A stretch of DNA of 64,000 nucleotides from positions 186,001-250,000 of the forward strand of contig NZ_BAJR01000001.1 in assembly GCF_000613805.1 (NCBI RefSeq), in the 5' to 3' direction. Both the position numbers and the translations under genes were made by a program. Source of the stretch: Phocaeicola paurosaccharolyticus JCM 15092 (lineage in GTDB: Bacteria; Bacteroidota; Bacteroidia; Bacteroidales; Bacteroidaceae). Position 1 is the first letter of the stretch, and each line of letters begins with the position of its first letter. Positions 17,669-27,719 of this stretch are shown one piece after another. The notes beneath the pieces were generated by a model. That model made no database searches and had not been told where the DNA came from. It saw only the letters and a program-made list of their open reading frames with translations.

Positions 17669-18085
17669 TCAAAAACTAACTCTCTTCTTTATCTCGTCTA
17701 TTCTGTCTCTCCTTTGGATAGAGAAAGTACCACTATTCTTATCCAAGTACTCAAGAAGATATAATGATTTTGACAAAAGATTTTTTTGTTCTTCCGATTG
17801 CTTACATAAAGCATCTTGATATAATAGTTCAGCCAGCATCTCTATTCTTGTAAGGATTTCTGTACCCTCATACTTATTCATTAAATCGTTTAAGATATTT
17901 TCTCCATCTTCATTGTAGTAATATTTAGGAAGGTGATTGAAGTAGGTGTTATATAGACTCTGTAGTGCTACTTCAAGTTCAGGGTCATCCTCTTTTTTCT
18001 TTCTGCTAAGCAGTAGCTCTAGATTTTCATTGAAGTCATTGAGCAATCTCATAATATAGTCTCTTGCTAACATCTTATTTATCAA
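17669..18085 (-). CDS. small helical protein of unknown function
   Basis: This is a 138-aa soluble, mostly helical, charged protein with no signal peptide or membrane segment. Near its start is DYIMRLLNDF, reminiscent of the DYIMR segment of DUF6483-type proteins, but I cannot confirm that family. It overlaps the 3' end of the CNNM/CBS gene by 11 bases and must be co-translated with it, which suggests a partner or regulator of that membrane protein. No catalytic motif is visible. Confidence 0.7.
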   Translation of the reverse strand: MINKMLARDYIMRLLNDFNENLELLLSRKKKEDDPELEVALQSLYNTYFNHLPKYYYNEDGENILNDLMNKYEGTEILTRIEMLAELLYQDALCKQSEEQKNLLSKSLYLLEYLDKNSGTFSIQRRDRIDEIKKRVSF

Positions 18086-19364
18086 TAATGGTTACTAATA
18101 TCTTGTCTATTCTTGCGCCATCCATATCTACAACTTCCAGATTGAACTTATTCCACTCAATCGATTCTCCTGTCTTAGGGATATGCGTCATCTCATGGAG
18201 TACAAGTCCGCTTAGGGTATTATAGCTGTATTCTGAGTATATATCTTCCAAATCAAAGTATTTAAGAAAATCATAGAAAGGACATTGTCCATCAATAAGC
18301 CACGTGCCATCTTTCCTTTGCATTATATCAGGCTCCTCATGTTCTCCGGGAAGTGATCCTACAAGAGCCTCAAGTATATCCTTTATTGTAATGATACCTT
18401 GCATGCAGCCAAACTCATCGCAAATCAACCCATACTTTACATGGCTCTTCTTTATATGTTCAAGAACCTTGTAAACATCTGTACTCTCATGAAAATATAC
18501 TGCTTTTCTGATATACGTTCTTATGTCGAATGGTTTTTTTGCATCAAGTTTACCAAACAGGTCTTTAAGGTAGACTACACCTAATATGTTGTCCAATGAA
18601 TTCCCTTCTGTCACAGGGTATACCTGGTAGAGATTCTTACATACAACATCGTAAATCTCTTCTCCACCCATATTTACATCGAGGAATACTACATCGCTCC
18701 TGTAAGTCATAATGGTATTGATACTTCTATCGCCAAGAGAAAAAACTCTGTCTACAATATCCTGTTCCACCTCTTGTACCTCACCACTCTCCGTTCCTTG
18801 GTCAATCATTGTTTTTATCTCCTCTTCAGTCACCTTCTCTGAAGCTTGGTTTATATCAAACAGGTTGAATATTACAGAGGTGCTCTTTGCCAGTAACCAT
18901 ACGAATGGTGTTGTTATTATTGATAGTATATTCATCGGCCTGGCAAGCCATTTAGCCATCTTGGTAGATAGAGCCATCCCAATTCTTTTGGGAACAAGCT
19001 CTCCGAAGATTATAGAGAGATAGGTGACAATAATAATTATTGATACCTGTGCCACCGTATGTGAATATGTTTCAGGAAAGCCATTTTGGATAAGCCATGT
19101 GCTTAAATCGTCTGCAAGGACATCGCCCGAATAGATACCGGTAAGTATTCCAATAAGTGTTATGCCTATCTGTATTGTAGAGAGAAATTTTTCAGGTTGG
19201 TTTACTAGATTAAGTGCTACCTGTGCAGCCTTACTGCCATGGCGTATGTCATTATTTAAGCTACTCTTTCTTGCAGAGATAAGAGCCATTTCATACATAG
19301 CAAAAACGCCATTCAATAAGATTAAAAATATGATAATAATAATGTCCATTTTCCCGTTTGTCAA
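18075..19364 (-). CDS. CNNM/CorC-type hemolysin family membrane protein
   Basis: This 429-aa protein has an N-terminal DUF21 (CNNM) transmembrane domain (about 1-190), a pair of CBS domains (about 205-330) and a C-terminal CorC/HlyC transporter-associated domain (about 345-428). These proteins are linked to magnesium or cobalt efflux and ion homeostasis; the older name 'hemolysin' is not functional evidence. The N-terminus GKMDIIIIIFLILLNGVFA starts the first helix directly. A -7 element TATATTTG on the minus strand at 19372-19379 lies very close to the ATG, implying a short leader. The next gene overlaps its end. Confidence 0.9.
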   Translation of the reverse strand: MTNGKMDIIIIIFLILLNGVFAMYEMALISARKSSLNNDIRHGSKAAQVALNLVNQPEKFLSTIQIGITLIGILTGIYSGDVLADDLSTWLIQNGFPETYSHTVAQVSIIIIVTYLSIIFGELVPKRIGMALSTKMAKWLARPMNILSIITTPFVWLLAKSTSVIFNLFDINQASEKVTEEEIKTMIDQGTESGEVQEVEQDIVDRVFSLGDRSINTIMTYRSDVVFLDVNMGGEEIYDVVCKNLYQVYPVTEGNSLDNILGVVYLKDLFGKLDAKKPFDIRTYIRKAVYFHESTDVYKVLEHIKKSHVKYGLICDEFGCMQGIITIKDILEALVGSLPGEHEEPDIMQRKDGTWLIDGQCPFYDFLKYFDLEDIYSEYSYNTLSGLVLHEMTHIPKTGESIEWNKFNLEVVDMDGARIDKILVTIIDK

Positions 19365-19371
19365 TACGAAA

Positions 19372-19379
19372 CAAATATA
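19372..19379 (-). promoter_or_regulatory. -7 element of the CNNM/CBS gene
   Basis: TATATTTG on the minus strand lies only seven bases before the annotated ATG. Either the leader is nearly absent or translation starts a little further in. Confidence 0.4.
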
Positions 19380-19593
19380 TGGAATATTGTTTTAAATTCA
19401 GCTTTATGGATATAACATTTATCATTATGCTTAAAAAAAGCAACATCACTGAACATTTTATAATGAGTATGTCAATACTTATATAACCTTAATATTGTGT
19501 TAATTATATTTTATATTGACCTGTTTTTGGTTTTTTGTCTCCATTTTTGGCTAATGAGAGCGGATTACAAGTGCCCGTTTCATTTAGATTCAC

Positions 19594-19601
19594 TATTTTT
19601 G
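19594..19601 (+). promoter_or_regulatory. -7 element of the Nudix gene
   Basis: TATTTTTG matches TAnnTTTG and lies 16 bases before the ATG at 19618. The remaining bases of 19380-19593 are AT-rich with no other feature I can support. Confidence 0.45.
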
Positions 19602-19617
19602 TCTAAATTAGAATAAA

Positions 19618-20145
19618 ATGCATCCCTTAGAATTATTTAAATATTGTCCGAAATGTGGCTCGCTAAATTTTGGCGTAAATAACGAGAAGTCAAAAAAATG
19701 TGCCGATTGTGGTTTTGTCTACTACTTCAACTCCAGTGCTGCAACAGTAGCGTTTATACTTAAAGAGGATGACTCCCTGTTAGTATGCCGCAGAGCTAAA
19801 AATCCGATGAAAGGAACATTAGATCTGCCAGGAGGTTTCATTGATATGTTTGAAACAGGTGAGCAGGGAGTTGCTCGTGAGGTATTTGAAGAGACGGGAC
19901 TTACTGTTGATGAGTCTCACTATCAGTTTTCATTACCAAATACATATCTCTATTCTGAATTTCTGGTGCATACACTCGATATGTTCTTTCTCTGTAAAGT
20001 AAAGAGTACAGAAGAGATAAAGGCTATGGATGATGTTGCAGACTCTTTCTGGATACCGCTGGACAAAATTAATCCCGAAGAGTTCGGGCTGGCCTCAGTA
20101 CGTGAGGGGGTAAAAATATTTTTAAAAACTCATAAACATAATTAG
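19618..20145 (+). CDS. Nudix hydrolase with N-terminal zinc ribbon
   Basis: This 175-aa protein starts with a zinc-ribbon CPKC...CADC (Cys residues near 10, 13, 28 and 31), followed by a Nudix domain. The Nudix box is complete: GGFIDMFETGEQGVAREVFE then ETGL, matching Gx5Ex7REUxEExGU. The zinc-ribbon layout resembles NudC-like NADH pyrophosphatases and related ADP-ribose or nucleotide hydrolases, but the protein is shorter and the NudC SQPWPFPQS motif is absent, so the substrate is open. The TPR gene starts two bases after its stop, so the two share a transcript. Confidence 0.9.
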   Translation: MHPLELFKYCPKCGSLNFGVNNEKSKKCADCGFVYYFNSSAATVAFILKEDDSLLVCRRAKNPMKGTLDLPGGFIDMFETGEQGVAREVFEETGLTVDESHYQFSLPNTYLYSEFLVHTLDMFFLCKVKSTEEIKAMDDVADSFWIPLDKINPEEFGLASVREGVKIFLKTHKHN

Positions 20146-20147
20146 GA

Positions 20148-23036
20148 ATGGATAAAAGAGTATTATTTGTAGCTGTACTTCTTTCAGGATATAGCTTTAA
20201 TGCCAAAGCTCAACAGTTCACACCTGTCGATGAGTCAGGAGAGGTAGAGTATGAAAAAGCATGCAAAGAGTTTCAACTTGTACCATCAAGGAGTATAGCT
20301 ATGTTTAATGACTACCTTGATAAATATCCCGATTCAAGACATAGAAACAGGGTTGAATCGCTTATAGCTACAGCATATTTTAAAGAGGGCAGATATAAAG
20401 AGGCTATTGCTATCTTTAACTCTTGTGATATTGATGCTCTCGCTGACAACGAGAGAGATGAGGCTGCCTATTCACTGGCAACTGCTTATCTTAAGGAGAA
20501 TGATATAGAGAAGGCAAAGGTGTGGTTCACTATGCTAAAGAGCATCAGTGGCAGTCATTATATGGATGCAGTATACAACCTTGCATATATTGACTATTCT
20601 GAAAAGAGATATGATGATGCTGCGAAGGCTTTTCTTTCGTTAAAAGATAATGAGAGATTAGGTGAAAATTCATCATATTATCTATCTGAGATATATCTGC
20701 TGCAAAAGAGGTATCAAAATTCTCTTTCAATATCTAAGGAGTTGCAGGAGAAATACCCTAACAGTAAGCTCCTGTCTGATTACTACAGGGTGGAGGGAGA
20801 ATCATACTATGGTATGAATTCGTTTGTTGAGGCTGCAACAGCATTACAGAAATATATTTTATCTGCTTCGCAACCACAAAGAGCAGCTCTGTATGAAGCA
20901 GGAGTTTCTCTCTATAATACCGGTGTCTATTCACAGGCTGCCTCAATGTTTAGTAAGGTGGCAACCACTAGTGACGAGATATCTCAGAGCTCATACCTAT
21001 ATATGGGACTCTCATATCTGCAACTTAAAGAAAGAAATATGGCAAGGATGTCGTTTGAACAGGCTGCCAACTATAACTTCAACACAAAAATTAAGGAGGA
21101 GGCTCTTTATAATTACGCTCTGCTGATACATGAGACATCATATTCTCCTTTTGCAGAATCTGTAACTGTCTTCGAGAGGTTTCTTAATGAGTTCCCGGAT
21201 TCAGAGTATTCTGATCGCGTAAACGACTATCTAGTTGAGGTCTATATGAATACAAAAAGCTATGTAGCAGCTCTGGCATCTATTAACAAGATTAAAAGTC
21301 CTGGCAAAGCTATCATGGAAGCAAAACAGAAGATACTCTTTAGCTTGGGTACACAAGAGTTCGCCAACTCTGATTTCGAAAAAGCATTGTCATATTTCAA
21401 TCAGTCGCTCTCCTTAGGGAACTATGCAGAGAGTGTTCGTCTGAATGCAACCTACTGGAAAGGAGAGACCCTATATAGGCTAGAGAGATATGATCAGGCT
21501 ACAGAGGAGTATAAGAGATATATAAACTCAGCAAAAGATAGAGCCGGGGAAGAATATAGACTTGCTCTTTATAACTTAGGATATTGTTACTTCAAACAGA
21601 AAAATTACTCACAGGCTAAGGGATGGTTTGAGAAATATGCTTCACTTCCTAAGGATAATGCACTTATGCTTGCTGATGCATATAACCGTATCGGCGATTG
21701 TAATTTTTACTCGCGCGAGTTTGCTGTTGCTGCAACGAATTACTCCAAAGCTAAAGCAGCAGATAGCTCTCTTGCCGACTACTCTCTCTACCAGGAGGCT
21801 TTTGTTAAAGGCCTTCAGAGAGATTACAATGGTAAGATAGTTACTCTTAATACCCTTCTTAGTGACTATCCACAATCTCAATATATTGATGATGCCATAT
21901 ATGAGCAGGGAAGAGCTTTTGTACAGATGGAACAGAATAATAAAGCTATCGAGAGATATAATATCCTTCTTCAGAAATTTCCACAAAGTGCAATGGCTAG
22001 GAAAGCAGCTAGTGAGATAGGACTTCTTTACTATCAGGATGATAAATATCCTCAGGCTATCGATGCTTACAAAAAGGTTATTAAGGAGTATCCAGGAAGT
22101 GAAGAGGCTGGGCTTGCACAGCGTGACCTTAAATCAATCTATATTGATCTTAACAAAGTTGATGAATATGCAGCTTTTGCATCAACCTTGAACAATGGAG
22201 TTGCCTTCAACGCCAATGAGAGGGACTCTCTGACTTATGCAGCCGCAGAAAAGGTTTACATGAAAGGGGCAGTCGATGAGGCAAGGCGTAGTTTTATAAA
22301 CTATCTACAATCGTTCCCACAGGGAGCTTTTGCATTGGATGCCAACTATTATGTTGGACTGATAGATTTTAATCAGAAGAACTATAAGGAAGCTCTTTCA
22401 TCACTGGATAAAGTTCTTCAGTTCCCTTCAAACAAATTCTCTGAAAATGCTATGCTGCTCAGCGCAACTATGGCATTTGATGGAGGTGATTATCAGAAAT
22501 CTTTAACTCTATACTCTAATCTTATCAACAAAACTGCATCAGCTGATAAGCTGCAGAGGGCTCAGATAGGTATGCTAAGAAGTGCAGCCAAACTAAATCG
22601 TAGTAGCGATATTATAATGGCAGCGGATAAACTTTTGGCATCGGCAAAACTATCTCCTGAACTCTCCAATGAAGCAAGATATTATCGTTCAAAGGCATAC
22701 ATACAGAGTCGAGAGTTAAATAAAGCGTTACCAGACTTAAAGCTTCTTGCTAATGATACACGAAACGTATATGGAGCTGAGGCAAAGTTTCAGTTAGCTC
22801 AAATCTATTTCGAACAAGGCAACAAGAGTGCAGCAGAGAAGGAACTATTGAACTACATTGAAGTGAGTACTCCACATGTATATTGGTTGGCACGTTCATT
22901 CGTGCTATTATCGGATATCTATATGCAGACAGGACGTAATGTTGAGGCGAAGCAGTATCTGCTATCTCTTAAACAGAACTATAATGAGAATCAGGAGATA
23001 AATTCGATGATAGAGAGTCGCTTAAGTAAGTTGTAG
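20148..23036 (+). CDS. large tetratricopeptide-repeat secreted protein
   Basis: This 962-aa protein has an N-terminal signal peptide (MDKRVLFVAVLLSGYSFNA, likely cleaved after AKA) and then TPR-like helical repeats almost throughout. Recurrent features are YPDS/YPNS/YPGS/FPQS caps and A-x-Y-x-L-G pairs about every 34-38 residues, a pattern typical of outer-membrane or periplasmic scaffolds. I see no catalytic domain. The next gene, 27 bases downstream, encodes a beta-barrel. The pairing suggests an assembly or docking partner at the outer membrane, by analogy with BamD- or SusD-like helical partners; the specific role is inferred only. Confidence 0.85.
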   Translation: MDKRVLFVAVLLSGYSFNAKAQQFTPVDESGEVEYEKACKEFQLVPSRSIAMFNDYLDKYPDSRHRNRVESLIATAYFKEGRYKEAIAIFNSCDIDALADNERDEAAYSLATAYLKENDIEKAKVWFTMLKSISGSHYMDAVYNLAYIDYSEKRYDDAAKAFLSLKDNERLGENSSYYLSEIYLLQKRYQNSLSISKELQEKYPNSKLLSDYYRVEGESYYGMNSFVEAATALQKYILSASQPQRAALYEAGVSLYNTGVYSQAASMFSKVATTSDEISQSSYLYMGLSYLQLKERNMARMSFEQAANYNFNTKIKEEALYNYALLIHETSYSPFAESVTVFERFLNEFPDSEYSDRVNDYLVEVYMNTKSYVAALASINKIKSPGKAIMEAKQKILFSLGTQEFANSDFEKALSYFNQSLSLGNYAESVRLNATYWKGETLYRLERYDQATEEYKRYINSAKDRAGEEYRLALYNLGYCYFKQKNYSQAKGWFEKYASLPKDNALMLADAYNRIGDCNFYSREFAVAATNYSKAKAADSSLADYSLYQEAFVKGLQRDYNGKIVTLNTLLSDYPQSQYIDDAIYEQGRAFVQMEQNNKAIERYNILLQKFPQSAMARKAASEIGLLYYQDDKYPQAIDAYKKVIKEYPGSEEAGLAQRDLKSIYIDLNKVDEYAAFASTLNNGVAFNANERDSLTYAAAEKVYMKGAVDEARRSFINYLQSFPQGAFALDANYYVGLIDFNQKNYKEALSSLDKVLQFPSNKFSENAMLLSATMAFDGGDYQKSLTLYSNLINKTASADKLQRAQIGMLRSAAKLNRSSDIIMAADKLLASAKLSPELSNEARYYRSKAYIQSRELNKALPDLKLLANDTRNVYGAEAKFQLAQIYFEQGNKSAAEKELLNYIEVSTPHVYWLARSFVLLSDIYMQTGRNVEAKQYLLSLKQNYNENQEINSMIESRLSKL

Positions 23037-23063
23037 AGTATAATAAAAGAAAAAGTAACTGTT

Positions 23064-24692
23064 ATGAAAAAGAATATATTACTGTTTTTATCACTAATCT
23101 CTGTTTCGTTGACTTCCTATTCACAGAAAGACACTACAATGAACAGGACAGTGATAGTAGAGAATAACTATAATCCCGAGATTATGGATGCTTCGAAGAT
23201 AAATGTTCTTCCTAAAATTGAGGATTTCAAAGCTCCGAAGAACGATATCAGATATTCCACAAATGCCACTCCCTTAACCTCTTTCTCTGACAAAACTGTA
23301 GATTTTCAAATTTCAGAACCTCTAAAGAGGGGGCAAAAGAATGGATATCTACGGGCTGGATATGGAAACTATGGGAATACAGATATCTTTGCAAAGTATG
23401 TTGTAGACTTGACTTCGGAAGATAGATTGTCATTTGAAACCGGACTGGACGGAATGAAGGGAAAACTGAAAGATTGGAATAGCCACGATTGGAACGGTCG
23501 TTTCTTCACCTCACATATCAATGCAGATTATTCTCACTATTTCAAAAATTATCTATTTACAGTACAAGGGAAGTTTAAATCACAAGTATTCAACTATATT
23601 AATCACGGAGGTTTTGATAAACAGCATAATACAATTGCTGATGTAAACGCGTCATTAAGTTCATTGCAAGATAATACTCCTATAAATTTCTATGTAAAAA
23701 TGGGATATAGGAGTTTTGCTCAGAAGTTTGCTCTTGGTGACTTTAAACAAGGTTCGCAGGGTGACTTCTACATAAATGGTAATGTGTGGGGTAAGTTGAA
23801 TGATGAAAGCAATGTTGGAATCAACTTTGAGATGGATAATCTCTCATACTCCTCTAGAACCCTTGATGGATATAGCGCTCTCAGGACTAATCCATACTAC
23901 AGCTTGAAAGGCGATGATTGGAACATACGTATAGGTGCACATGCCGACTATCAGACAGCATTAGAGAAGGGTGTGGAGTTTGCTCCCGACCTGCTTGTCC
24001 AGTATTCAATTGACGACAGATATCAGCTATATGCAAAAGTAGATGGTGGTGTAATACTGAATGATTTTTATCGTCTTAGCTCTTTATCTCCTTACTTCAT
24101 AATGAACAGGCAGTATCTTTCAACCTCTGTCCCTTTTGACGGTAAGATAGGATTTAAAGCTTCACCCATGGACGAGATGTGGTTGCATCTGTTTGCAGGA
24201 TATAGAATAAACAAGAATGAGCTTTCGTATATTGTAAGCTCAGAACCTTCTTATACTCAGTTTTATCAAGATAAAGCAAATTGTGTTTATGGAGGTGGTG
24301 AGTTCAGATATAGTTTTAAGGATCTATTCGATATAAATACAAAAGCAGTGATATACAAATGGAACAGTAAAGCTGCCAATGAAGATCTTTTCCTTGCATC
24401 TAAACCAGAACTTACTCTTGATATTGACCTAAGATATAGAGTTATTCAAAACCTATACCTCAATGGTGGTTTCTCGTATGTTAAGCGAATAGATAATAAA
24501 GATATCATTGGTGACTATCGCTACAAATATGATAATTTAAACAACTTATATATTGGAGCAGAATATGAAATTTTCGATAATATATCAGTCTATGCTAAGC
24601 TGAACAATATACTTAACTCAAAGAATTACAGAGAAGATTGTTACCCTACTGAGAAGTTTAATTTTATAGGAGGGCTCTCTTTTAAATTCTAA
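23064..24692 (+). CDS. outer-membrane beta-barrel protein (TonB-receptor-like barrel, no plug)
   Basis: This 542-aa protein has a signal peptide (KKNILLFLSLISVSLTSYS). A short N-terminal region contains NRTVIVENNYNPEIMDASKI, and the rest is amphipathic beta-strand sequence with many aromatic residues, ending in GGLSFKF. The terminal Phe is typical of proteins inserted by the Bam complex. There is no plug domain and no carboxypeptidase-regulatory-like domain, so it is not a full TonB-dependent transporter, although similar proteins are often labelled so. Its partner is probably the TPR protein upstream. A terminator follows at 24723. Confidence 0.8.
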   Translation: MKKNILLFLSLISVSLTSYSQKDTTMNRTVIVENNYNPEIMDASKINVLPKIEDFKAPKNDIRYSTNATPLTSFSDKTVDFQISEPLKRGQKNGYLRAGYGNYGNTDIFAKYVVDLTSEDRLSFETGLDGMKGKLKDWNSHDWNGRFFTSHINADYSHYFKNYLFTVQGKFKSQVFNYINHGGFDKQHNTIADVNASLSSLQDNTPINFYVKMGYRSFAQKFALGDFKQGSQGDFYINGNVWGKLNDESNVGINFEMDNLSYSSRTLDGYSALRTNPYYSLKGDDWNIRIGAHADYQTALEKGVEFAPDLLVQYSIDDRYQLYAKVDGGVILNDFYRLSSLSPYFIMNRQYLSTSVPFDGKIGFKASPMDEMWLHLFAGYRINKNELSYIVSSEPSYTQFYQDKANCVYGGGEFRYSFKDLFDINTKAVIYKWNSKAANEDLFLASKPELTLDIDLRYRVIQNLYLNGGFSYVKRIDNKDIIGDYRYKYDNLNNLYIGAEYEIFDNISVYAKLNNILNSKNYREDCYPTEKFNFIGGLSFKF

Positions 24693-24722
24693 CAGATTGA
24701 TTAGAAAAAAACGTTTTTTATA

Positions 24723-24770
24723 AAAAAAGCAGAAACATACCTTATTATATAGATATGTTTTTGCTTTTTT
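24723..24770 (+). terminator. terminator after the barrel gene
   Basis: A 17-bp stem (24723-24739 with 24754-24770, one G-U pair) has arms AAAAAAGCAGAAACATA and TATGTTTTTGCTTTTTT. The T run in the 3' arm, with A-rich sequence on the other side, makes it usable in both directions. Confidence 0.65.
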
Positions 24771-24772
24771 CC

Positions 24773-24780
24773 TACTTTTG
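24773..24780 (+). promoter_or_regulatory. -7 element of the topA operon
   Basis: TACTTTTG matches TAnnTTTG and lies 29 bases before the topA ATG, directly after the preceding terminator. Confidence 0.55.
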
Positions 24781-24809
24781 CCACCAAATAAATTGGAATA
24801 GATAGCATT

Positions 24810-27154
24810 ATGCATAAAAATCTTGTTATTGTTGAGTCTCCGGCTAAAGCTAAAACTATAGAGAAATTCTTAGGCGCTGACTATAAAGTTCTTTCCAGTT
24901 ACGGACATATACGTGATCTGAAGAAGAAGGAATTCAGTATAGATGTGGAAAATGGATTTGAACCTACATATGAAATCCCTGATGATAAGAAAGCTCTAGT
25001 CAAGGAGTTGAAAAGTGCAGCGAAAAATGCAGATATGGTTTGGCTCGCATCCGATGAGGACCGCGAGGGAGAAGCTATATCATGGCATCTGTTTGATGTA
25101 CTTAAGCTCGATCCGAAAAAGACCAAGCGAATTGTATTCCATGAAATTACGAAGAGTGCTATTCTTAAGGCTATAGAAAATCCTAGAGATATAGATTTCA
25201 ACCTTGTAAATGCACAACAGGCGCGACGCGTACTCGACAGAATAGTGGGCTTTGAACTATCTCCGGTTCTCTGGAGAAAGGTGAAACCTGCTTTATCAGC
25301 CGGACGTGTGCAGTCGGTAGCTGTGCGTCTTATTGTTGAGCGTGAGAGAGAAGCAAATGCTTTTGTCTGCGAATCTTCATATAGAGTAGTTGCCATATTC
25401 GAGGTGAAAGATAAAGATGGTAGTATAAGTGATGTTAAAGCTGAACTCTCTTCAAGACTGAAGACTAAAGAGGAAGCTGAAGCATTCCTTCAAAAATGTG
25501 TAGATTCTACCTTCAGAATTGAAGATATAACTACACGTCCGTTAAAGAAATCACCGGCTCCACCATTTACAACTTCAACATTACAGCAAGAAGCTGCCCG
25601 TAAATTGGGACTTCCTGTAGCAAGAACAATGATGATTGCTCAGAAACTTTATGAGAACGGATTGATAACATATATGCGTACTGACTCTGTTAACTTGTCA
25701 AGTTTGGCTCTTAACACTTCTCGCGATGAGATTATATCTCTCATGGGTGAGAAATATGTTAAAAACCGCCACTATTCAACAAAGAGTAAGGGAGCTCAGG
25801 AGGCTCATGAGGCTATACGACCTACATATATGTCAAATGTTGACATTGAGGGTACTCCACAGGAGAAGAAGTTGTATGAACTTATATGGAAACGCACCAT
25901 CGCATCTCAGATGGCTGATGCTGAACTTGAAAAGACTACTGCAAATATCTCTATAAGCAATGACGACAGAAAGTTTGTAGCAACAGGTGAGGTTATCAAG
26001 TTTGATGGTTTCCTTAAGGTTTATGCAGAAAGCTATGACGACGATAATCAAGAAGATGATAGTAGTAAGTTGCTCCCTCCACTTGTTAAAGGTGATGAGG
26101 TGAAGAGAAAGAGCATTGTTGCTACAGAACGCTTTACTCAGGCTCCTCCAAGATATACCGAAGGTAGTCTTGTAAGGAAACTCGAAGAATTAGGTATTGG
26201 ACGTCCTTCTACTTACGCACCTACTATATCTACAGTCCAACAGAGAGGATATGTGGAGAAGTCAAATAGAGAGGGTGTGAAAAGAGAATATGATATACTC
26301 ACATTGAAAGGCTCTAAAATCAGTGCTGCAACAAAGAGTGAAATTACCGGCAGTGAGAAGTCAAAACTGTTACCTACAGATGTTGGAATAGTTGTTAATG
26401 ACTTCCTTATGGAGTTCTTCCCAGGCATTATGGACTATAATTTCACAGCAAAGGTTGAGAAAGAGTTTGATGAGGTTGCTGATGGAGAAAAGGCATGGAA
26501 CGGACTGATGGGTGACTTCTACAAAGAGTTCCATCCATTGGTGAATGAGACCATGAATAAGAAAAGTGAACATAAGGTTGGTGAAAGACTTCTTGGCAAT
26601 GATCCAAAATCAGGTAAGCTGTATTTGTTAAGATAGGACGTTTCGGACCTGTAATTCAGATCGGTACTGCTGATGACGAAGAGAAACCTAAGTTTGCGCA
26701 GATAACCAAAGGTTGCTCAATGGAAAGCATAAGTCTAGAGGAGGCTCTCGAAGCATTCAAACTACCTAGAGATCTAGGTGAGTATGACGGTAAGATTGTA
26801 ACCGTAGGAGAAAGTAGATTCGGTCCATATATACGCTATGATAACAGTTTTACATCTATACCTAAGGATATTTCTCCTATGGAGATCAATTTGGATGAGG
26901 CTGTTGAACTTATTAATGCAAAGAAAGAGGCAGAAGCAAAGAAGATGATTAAGTCTTTTGATGAGGAACCTGAACTTCAGATCCTTAATGGACGCTTCGG
27001 ACCTTACATTTCATACAAAAAGAAGAATTTTAAAATACCTTCATCACAAAAGCCTGAAGCTCTCACTCTTGAAGAGTGTATGACAATAGTAAACACACCT
27101 AAGGAGAAGAGTACAGCAAAGAAAGTTAGAAAAACAACGAAGAAGAAAGAATGA
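24810..27154 (+). CDS. topA: DNA topoisomerase I (frameshifted by one missing base)
   Basis: This type IA topoisomerase relaxes negative supercoils. The N-terminal Toprim domain shows VIVESPAKAKTIEKFLG and SDEDREGEAISWH (81-93). The active-site Tyr288 sits in GLITYMRTDS. The frame stops at 26636 after GKLYLLR. Adding one C next to 26619 restores PVFVKIGRFGPVIQIG and joins the downstream segment, which carries two more C-terminal repeats, SRFGPYIRYD and GRFGPYISYK, and a basic tail. The joined length is 781 aa, normal for Bacteroidales TopA. An essential gene broken this way most likely reflects a base-calling error. The end overlaps aroK by four bases (ATGA). Confidence 0.93.
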
Positions 27155-27681
27155 AAAGGGTATTCCTAATAGGATATATGGGTGCTGGTAAGACTACTTT
27201 GGGAAAAGCTTTATCAAAAAAAAGCGGTCTTACATTCATTGATCTTGATTGGTATATTGAGGAGAGGTATCATAAAACCATACAGCAGATATTTGCTGAT
27301 CATGGTGAAGAGGGATTTAGAGAAATTGAAAAGAATATGCTTCATGAAGTTTCTGAATTTGAAGATGTTATCATCTCTACCGGGGGAGGTACTCCTTGCT
27401 TCTTTGATAATATGGATTATATGAACTCCGTAGGAGAGACTGTTTTTCTGGACGTTTCTCTAGATGTGCTTTTTAACCGTCTCTCTGTTGCCCGACACCA
27501 ACGTCCACTCCTAAAAGGGAAAAGTGATAATGAGCTTCTCTTGATAATCAAACAGGGACTCGAAAAGAGATTACCTTTTTATACAAAGGCTAAACATAAC
27601 TTCATAGCGGATGAACTTGAGAGTATAAAAGAGATTGATAGTTCTGTTCAGAAACTTGAGAAAGAATTAAATTATATATAG
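27151..27681 (+). CDS. aroK: shikimate kinase
   Basis: This 176-aa kinase phosphorylates shikimate at the 3-hydroxyl in aromatic amino-acid synthesis. It shows the Walker A loop GYMGAGKTTLG (8-18), the DLDWYIE segment that holds the shikimate-binding Asp, the FREIE motif with its Arg, STGGGTP, and the lid segment RHQRPLL. Length is standard. It overlaps the end of topA by four bases and is translationally coupled to it. The topA-aroK-speA order is, to my recollection, shared by Bacteroides relatives. Confidence 0.95.
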   Translation: MKRVFLIGYMGAGKTTLGKALSKKSGLTFIDLDWYIEERYHKTIQQIFADHGEEGFREIEKNMLHEVSEFEDVIISTGGGTPCFFDNMDYMNSVGETVFLDVSLDVLFNRLSVARHQRPLLKGKSDNELLLIIKQGLEKRLPFYTKAKHNFIADELESIKEIDSSVQKLEKELNYI

Positions 27682-27719
27682 CTATTATAATAATATAAAC
27701 ATCTTGCAAAAATAAAGAA

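Noticed and set aside
24899-25396. 165-codon open frame antisense to topA
   Set aside because: It lies wholly inside the conserved Toprim and core region of TopA on the opposite strand and has no recognisable domain.
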